Shown piece by piece: positions 18,923 to 22,328 of a stretch of 22,328 nucleotides of DNA; within the stretch, counting starts at the first letter, position 1; every line of letters starts with the position of its first letter. Below the pieces are notes generated by a model. That model ran no database searches, was not told the DNA's origin, and was given only the letters and a program-made list of their open reading frames with translations. The stretch is from the NCBI GenBank assembly GCA_011800805.1, contig MPNW01001579.1, forward strand, positions 19,090 through 41,417. Direction: 5' to 3'. The position numbers were made by a program, and so were the translations under genes. Origin of the DNA: Hirudo medicinalis. Its lineage: Eukaryota; Annelida; Clitellata; Hirudinida; Hirudinidae.

Positions 18923-20680
18923 GTAATCTATAATAATCAGTAACCAAATATCATCACCAGCTAAGGAAACTGAGGCTAGCTTACCTGAAGGAATGTTGGA
19001 ACGTCCTCGATCTTGTGGTTCTCTCCATATCGCTGTGCTGCATCGGCTTCAACATTTATCGGCACCTGAAAGTGGAAAGCCTGACGAGCTTACTCCTCCT
19101 CAACCCGAATTATTACGTCGATTTCGATTACATCAGCTACTGGCAGTCTGTGTTCAACTCGGCCCTAGCATCATGGTCTTCTTTGCTTGGATCAAGGCAA
19201 GGAGGCTGGAATTTCATTTGGGTAGCGTTCGTTCGTAGGACGGTAAAAAACAGTCATTACGTGTCGTGTACGAAACCCAGCTTGCACCGCCACAAAGCGC
19301 CCCTGGAAGCCGACGCTACATAAATGGTCTAAGCGCCCCTGACGCTCACTCTTATGGCGCTATATAAATAAACTTATATTATATACATTACATTACATTT
19401 TAGATCTTCAAGTACATCAGTTTCAACAAGACCATGACCCAGCTGTCCAGCACGTTAGGTGCTTGTGCCAAAGATCTCGTTGGATTTGCGGTCATGTTCT
19501 TCATTGTTTTCCTGGCTTTTGCACAACTCGGTTATCTGCTCTTTGGGACTCAAACTGCCGATTTCAATGCCTACGATTCTTCCATGTTAGTGTTTTTTAT
19601 AGGGGAAAATTTTAATTTTTTTGGAAGTTAAAAAAATATTTTCTTACAAAGTTATCTAAGATTAATTACCTGGCGTTTGAGAAGATTTAAAAGGAGGTTA
19701 CGATTATGAGAATTTAGTGATTTAAAAAAGACAAATGCTAATTCTTCTGCAGCTCTGCAGTTCGGTGTAGTTGCATTAAGAAGATGATGATGTTTGAGCA
19801 ATTCTTGACTGTCACAACTGCCACAGAGAGAAAAATTAAGATTCATTATCGCTACAACAACATCTAACTAATGGCAAATATTATTAATTATTAAATAATT
19901 ACTAGTTATTATTAATAGTTTTTAATTTATTATAAAAATCAATTCTTATACTTTCTAAAATTGTTGCCATCATTCCCAGCTTCACTCTGTTCCGCATCAT
20001 CCTTGGAGACTTCAACTTCCAGGCTCTCCAGCAGGCCAACAGGATCCTTGGACCCTTGTACTTCATCCTCTACGTCTTCTTTGTCTTCTTCGTCCTCCTC
20101 AACATGTTCCTGGCCATCATCAACGACACCTACGCAGAGGTCAAGGCCGAATTGGAAGACCAGCCCAATGACATCGATTTTGCTGGATTCTTCAAAAGTG
20201 TATGAGATTTTAGTTGACTAAGATTTTGTTTGTTTGTGTTTTGAAGCTAGTTTACTCGTGATATTATTTTTATTGTTATTTTATTTTTGGACTTTTATAT
20301 TTATTTTAAACGATTTTATTGTTAATCTGATTTAACCAGTCTTTAATCAAATTAATGTTTGTTGTATTAGTCTTAAATTAATTGTGTTTGTTGTTATTTT
20401 TCGTTTAGTATCTTTGTAAATATTCATGAACGAATAACTGAATACGTTGTCGACTGGTAAGTTGATTGGTCAGTCCTTCAACTTCAGAAAGCAAGCTCGA
20501 TGCTGTCAAAGCTGCACCTCAAGAAGAACAAAATCATCGAAATCCAGAAAGCCATAACAACAGCAGACGTCAACGGCGACAGAGTGATTGATTTTGAGGA
20601 ATGGAGGCACGACCTTAAAATGTAAACAAGTGCATGGATTGCTTGGAATTTTTTTGCTAAAAGTTTAATCAATCAATCAC

Positions 20681-20711
<31 letters not shown>

Positions 20712-21752
20712 CTCGCTCAATCAATCAGCCAATGTACTGCCAAATGCATTCACACGAATGAATTTCTACAGTTTATCAGAGCATGTTGTCCTAAAGTAAT
20801 ATCTAATACTTCCAATGCATTTATTATATTATATATAATAATAAAAATAAATAATAAATATAAAGTAAATATAATAAAAATAATAATAATATAATAAAAA
20901 TAATAATAATATAATAAAAATAATAATAATATAATAATAATAATAATTGGTATTAATAATAAATATTATTTATTATTGTTTCAAGGCGGGGATATGCCGA
21001 AGCTGAAATAGAGGCAGTCTTCGCCAAGTACGATGTCAACGGTGACAGACTCCTTGACGAGGGTGAACTGTTCAAGATGCAGGCTGACCTTGAAGGACAG
21101 AAGGTCACGTGATCACTTAATAGCAAATCATTGCTTATTGTTAATTAATATTAAAATACTAAATAATAATTAGTAATAAATTTAAAGTAATAAATTAATT
21201 GAAAGGCGTATTCTCGGTAAATTTCTTCGATTTTTCAGTATTTTGCAACAACTAACATGCCACGTTGAAACTTAAAAAAAAAAATAATAAAATAAAACCG
21301 ATCAAAGTTATTGTAATAACTGTTGACAACCTGATTAATATTTAATTATTATTCAGCAGTCAACATTTTAAACAATTTACTTTGTGAAGTAATTTATTGG
21401 AGTAATTAGTTTACTAACTAACTAGTTAACCCCCAATCAATGCAACAAGCATCCCTTAACCCTAACCAAACCGCTCCGTGTCCAGATTGCCATCAGCCAA
21501 AACATGGCGGACGTGGAAAAAATCCAGAAAAAGATGTCCGACAAAGACCAGGGCGAAGACCAGGGGAACGACGGAAAGGTTGGCAGCGAAGAGTTCACCA
21601 ACCTCCAGAAGAAAGTGGAAAGACTGGAAAACTCGGTCGGGAACATCGTCAACAAGATCGATGCAGTCCTCCTGAAGTTGGAGGACATGGAAAGGGCTAA
21701 ATCCAAGCGGAGAGAAGCAGCTGGAAGGATGATTGCCGATAAAAGCGGTTAA
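15629..21752 (+). CDS. PKD2: Polycystin-2 (TRPP-family cation channel)
   Basis: A tetrameric, Ca2+-regulated cation channel subunit of primary cilia and ER that assembles with itself or with PKD1-type proteins. Exons: 15629-15681, 15790-15962, 16197-16310, 16643-16779, 17127-17261, 17741-17865, 18066-18281, 18655-18817, 18961-19196, 19404-19585, 19980-20199, 20488-20621, 20986-21103, 21486-21752. Phases agree throughout except for one missing base inside 18961-19196; allowing for it gives 757 codons. Order: short N tail, S1 about 99-118, TOP extracellular domain about 120-335, S2 346-368, S3 385-405, S4 about 430-450, S5 475-498, pore with LGD at 520-522, S6 538-562, EF-hands 612-623 and 646-657, coiled coil about 710-745. 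Human PKD2 is 968 residues, so both tails are shorter here. Confidence 0.93.
15790..16310 (+). other. PKD2: PKD2 exons: cytoplasmic N terminus and S1
   Basis: Exon 15790-15962 encodes an acidic, Pro-containing tail ending [13 protein letters not shown]. Exon 16197-16310 encodes [20 protein letters not shown] and S1 ([17 protein letters not shown]). The latter matches human GLWGTRLMEESS followed by LRELVTYLLFLIVLCI. The donor at 15963 (GATGTAATT) is weak. The vertebrate N-terminal extension of about 200 residues is largely absent. Confidence 0.85.
16643..18281 (+). other. PKD2: PKD2 exons: extracellular TOP (polycystin) domain
   Basis: Four exons (16643-16779, 17127-17261, 17741-17865, 18066-18281) plus the start of 18655-18817. 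Matches to human PKD2 include [20 protein letters not shown] (human [20 protein letters not shown]), [29 protein letters not shown] and [24 protein letters not shown], and [20 protein letters not shown]. Both cysteines of the conserved disulfide (human Cys331-Cys344) are present. N-glycosylation sequons occur at NDS, NKT and NTT. Introns between them carry AAT tracts (17010-17042). Confidence 0.93.
18891..18922. repeat. ATT trinucleotide tract
   Basis: About ten ATT units in the PKD2 intron ahead of the S3-S4 exon, ending roughly 40 bases before the acceptor. Confidence 0.85.
18961..19196 (+). CDS. PKD2: PKD2 S3-S4 exon with one-base frameshift and GC donor
   Basis: The frame reads [20 protein letters not shown] to [11 protein letters not shown], then the match to the family jumps frame to IMVFFAWIK (human FNNIAAVTVFFVWIK). 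Adding one base at about 19168-19172 restores a segment of exactly family length. The exon must end at AAG (19196), because IFKYISF begins the next exon, yet the intron starts GCAAGG rather than GT. Either a sequencing error or a true mutation could explain the shift. Confidence 0.88.
19275..19372 (+). mobile_element. SINE-like dispersed repeat, 3' part, copy B
   Basis: The plus strand reads ACCCAGCTTGC, then GACGCTACATAAATGGTCTA, then AGCGCCCCTGACGCT, then TATGGCGCTATATAAATAA and an AT-rich tail. It matches copy A (4861-4946, minus strand) in word order. It fills about half of the GC-AG intron of PKD2. The GCGCTATATAAAT end resembles 3' ends of SINE/LINE families known from many animals. Confidence 0.6.
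20664..20731 (+). repeat. AATC tetranucleotide tract
   Basis: A run of CAAT/AATC units with a few CACT or CGCT interruptions in the PKD2 intron between the EF-hand exons. Confidence 0.9.
20872..20947 (+). repeat. ATAATAAAAATAATAAT tandem repeat
   Basis: Three copies of a roughly 20-base unit (ATAATAAAAATAATAAT plus A/T) followed by plain AAT units, about 40 bases before the acceptor of the second EF-hand exon. Confidence 0.85.
21486..21752 (+). CDS. PKD2: PKD2 terminal exon with coiled coil
   Basis: The acceptor CGTGTCCAG leads into [20 protein letters not shown], an acidic Gly/Asp linker, then [20 protein letters not shown] and [17 protein letters not shown]. This matches the human coiled coil ([20 protein letters not shown] and SKIDAVIVKLEIMERAK), through which PKD2 trimerises and binds PKD1. 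The stop TAA falls 15-20 residues after the coil, so the long Ser-rich vertebrate tail is missing. Likely poly(A) signals are AATAAA at 21887-21892 or 21989-21994. Confidence 0.92.
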   Translation: MAISQNMADVEKIQKKMSDKDQGEDQGNDGKVGSEEFTNLQKKVERLENSVGNIVNKIDAVLLKLEDMERAKSKRREAAGRMIADKSG

Positions 21753-21770
21753 ATTCCTGGGATGATGATG

Positions 21771-21806
<36 letters not shown>

Positions 21807-22155
21807 TAACGACGACGACGATGACGATGACGATGATGATGATGACGATTATTATTAATGGTGGCGATGATGATGATGATAACAACAATAAAAGTAGTGA
21901 TAGTAATTATGGATTGAAATGGATTAGGATGGATACGCCTGTAATGTTGAAATAATGAGTTACACGTTACAGGTTTTGATTACAGTAAAATAAATACCTT
22001 CCTTGTGAACATGAGAATTACATTAGTTACAAAGATAAATTAAATGTTATGTTGTGTAACACGTTAAATATCTCTTATTGTTAAAGCAAAGAAGTTTACC
22101 TTACAGAATGAAAGAGGTGAGGTGGCATTTAGCGGGCCCACAACTACAAAAAGAT
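21753..22155. other. PKD2 3' flank with AAT and GAC/GAT tracts
   Basis: It starts with AAT units (about 21774-21803), then GAC/GAT units (about 21808-21880), both probably in the 3' UTR. The rest, to 22155, is unremarkable AT-rich sequence without a gene. Confidence 0.75.
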
Positions 22156-22237
22156 ACAACAACAACAACTACTACTGCTACTGCTACTGCTACTGCTACT
22201 GCTACTGCTACTGCTACTACTACTGCTACTGCTACTG

Positions 22238-22310
<73 letters not shown>

Positions 22311-22328
22311 TACTACTACTACTACTAC
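22156..22328 (+). repeat. ACT/GCT trinucleotide array reaching window edge
   Basis: It opens with ACA ACA units, passes into alternating ACTGCT hexamers, then long ACT runs, with one TTC interruption near 22302. It continues past the right edge. Confidence 0.97.

Larger units (their letters stand above)
18655..20199 (+). other. PKD2: PKD2 exons: S2-S6 and pore
   Basis: Exon 18655-18817 holds FPPTGGCIP and S2 ([20 protein letters not shown]). Exon 18961-19196 holds S3 ([13 protein letters not shown], keeping the Asp equivalent to human Asp511) and S4. Exon 19404-19585 holds [16 protein letters not shown] and S5. Exon 19980-20199 holds the pore [13 protein letters not shown] with the Leu-Gly-Asp selectivity filter, and S6 ([20 protein letters not shown]). 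The channel core is complete apart from the single-base frameshift in S4. Confidence 0.93.
20488..21103 (+). other. PKD2: PKD2 exons: two canonical EF-hands
   Basis: Exon 20488-20621 holds a basic helix ([18 protein letters not shown]) and loop [12 protein letters not shown]. Exon 20986-21103 holds [13 protein letters not shown] (human HTDAEIEAIFTKY) and loop [12 protein letters not shown]. Both have Asp-x-Asn-x-Asp, Asp at position 9 and Glu at 12, so both should bind Ca2+. Human PKD2 keeps only the second as a working loop. The intron between them is rich in AATC and AAT repeats. Confidence 0.9.

Noticed and set aside
21462..21806. Several frames on both strands across the PKD2 last exon and the AAT/GAT tracts
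   Set aside because: Only the frame reading the coiled coil fits polycystin-2; the others are shadows or repeat translations (poly-Leu, poly-Ile).
22156..22328. Regular repeats at the window ends as a possible CRISPR array
   Set aside because: They are uninterrupted trinucleotide microsatellites without spacers, in an intron-bearing eukaryotic genome.

Overview
This is animal nuclear DNA, not bacterial. It shows short exons (about 50-290 bp) of higher GC split by AT-rich introns. GT-AG splice sites keep the reading frame across three multi-exon genes of metazoan families. Trinucleotide tracts (AAT, CAT/ATC, ACT/CTG) and fragments of transposable elements fill much of the non-coding sequence. 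The proteins (an ankyrin-bearing NF-kB precursor, a Rab11-FIP and a polycystin-2 with two intact EF-hands) fit a non-vertebrate metazoan. I cannot name the phylum from this window.

Layout, left to right. 1-181: CAT-type microsatellite running off the edge. 193-756, minus strand: a Ser/Arg/Lys-rich coding exon of unknown family, probably a 3'-terminal exon. 772-1860: non-coding, with a homopurine tract and a GGAT-type tetranucleotide array. About 1861-6293, plus strand: 3' part of a Rab11-family-interacting protein gene. Its last exon carries the Rab11-binding domain, and its large last intron holds a TTAA-flanked MITE-like element and a SINE-like copy. About 7160-14633, plus: a complete NF-kB p105/p100-type gene (17 exons reconstructed, 778 codons) with Rel homology domain, nuclear localisation signal, six ankyrin repeats and a C-terminal IKK/beta-TrCP degron, but no death domain. 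14634-15628: intergenic, with a 146-bp segment duplicated around a single N that looks like an assembly seam. About 15629-21752, plus: a complete polycystin-2 (TRPP) gene (14 exons, 757 codons after allowing for one missing base) with the TOP domain, six membrane helices, an LGD filter, two canonical EF-hands and a C-terminal coiled coil. 21753-22328: 3' flank rich in AAT, GAT and ACT/CTG repeats.

The three plus-strand genes lie head to tail, with only about 0.9-1.0 kb between coding regions. They belong to different pathways: recycling-endosome traffic, innate immune and developmental transcription, and ciliary/ER cation conductance. Nothing in the sequence shows a shared function. What stands out is linkage: an NFKB gene directly next to a PKD2 gene mirrors the vertebrate pairs NFKB1-PKD2 and NFKB2-PKD2L1. 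Other points worth checking are a one-base frameshift and a GC-AG intron in the same PKD2 exon, an intronic repeat array that carries branch-point-like motifs up to a 3' splice site, and many 5' splice sites far from consensus.
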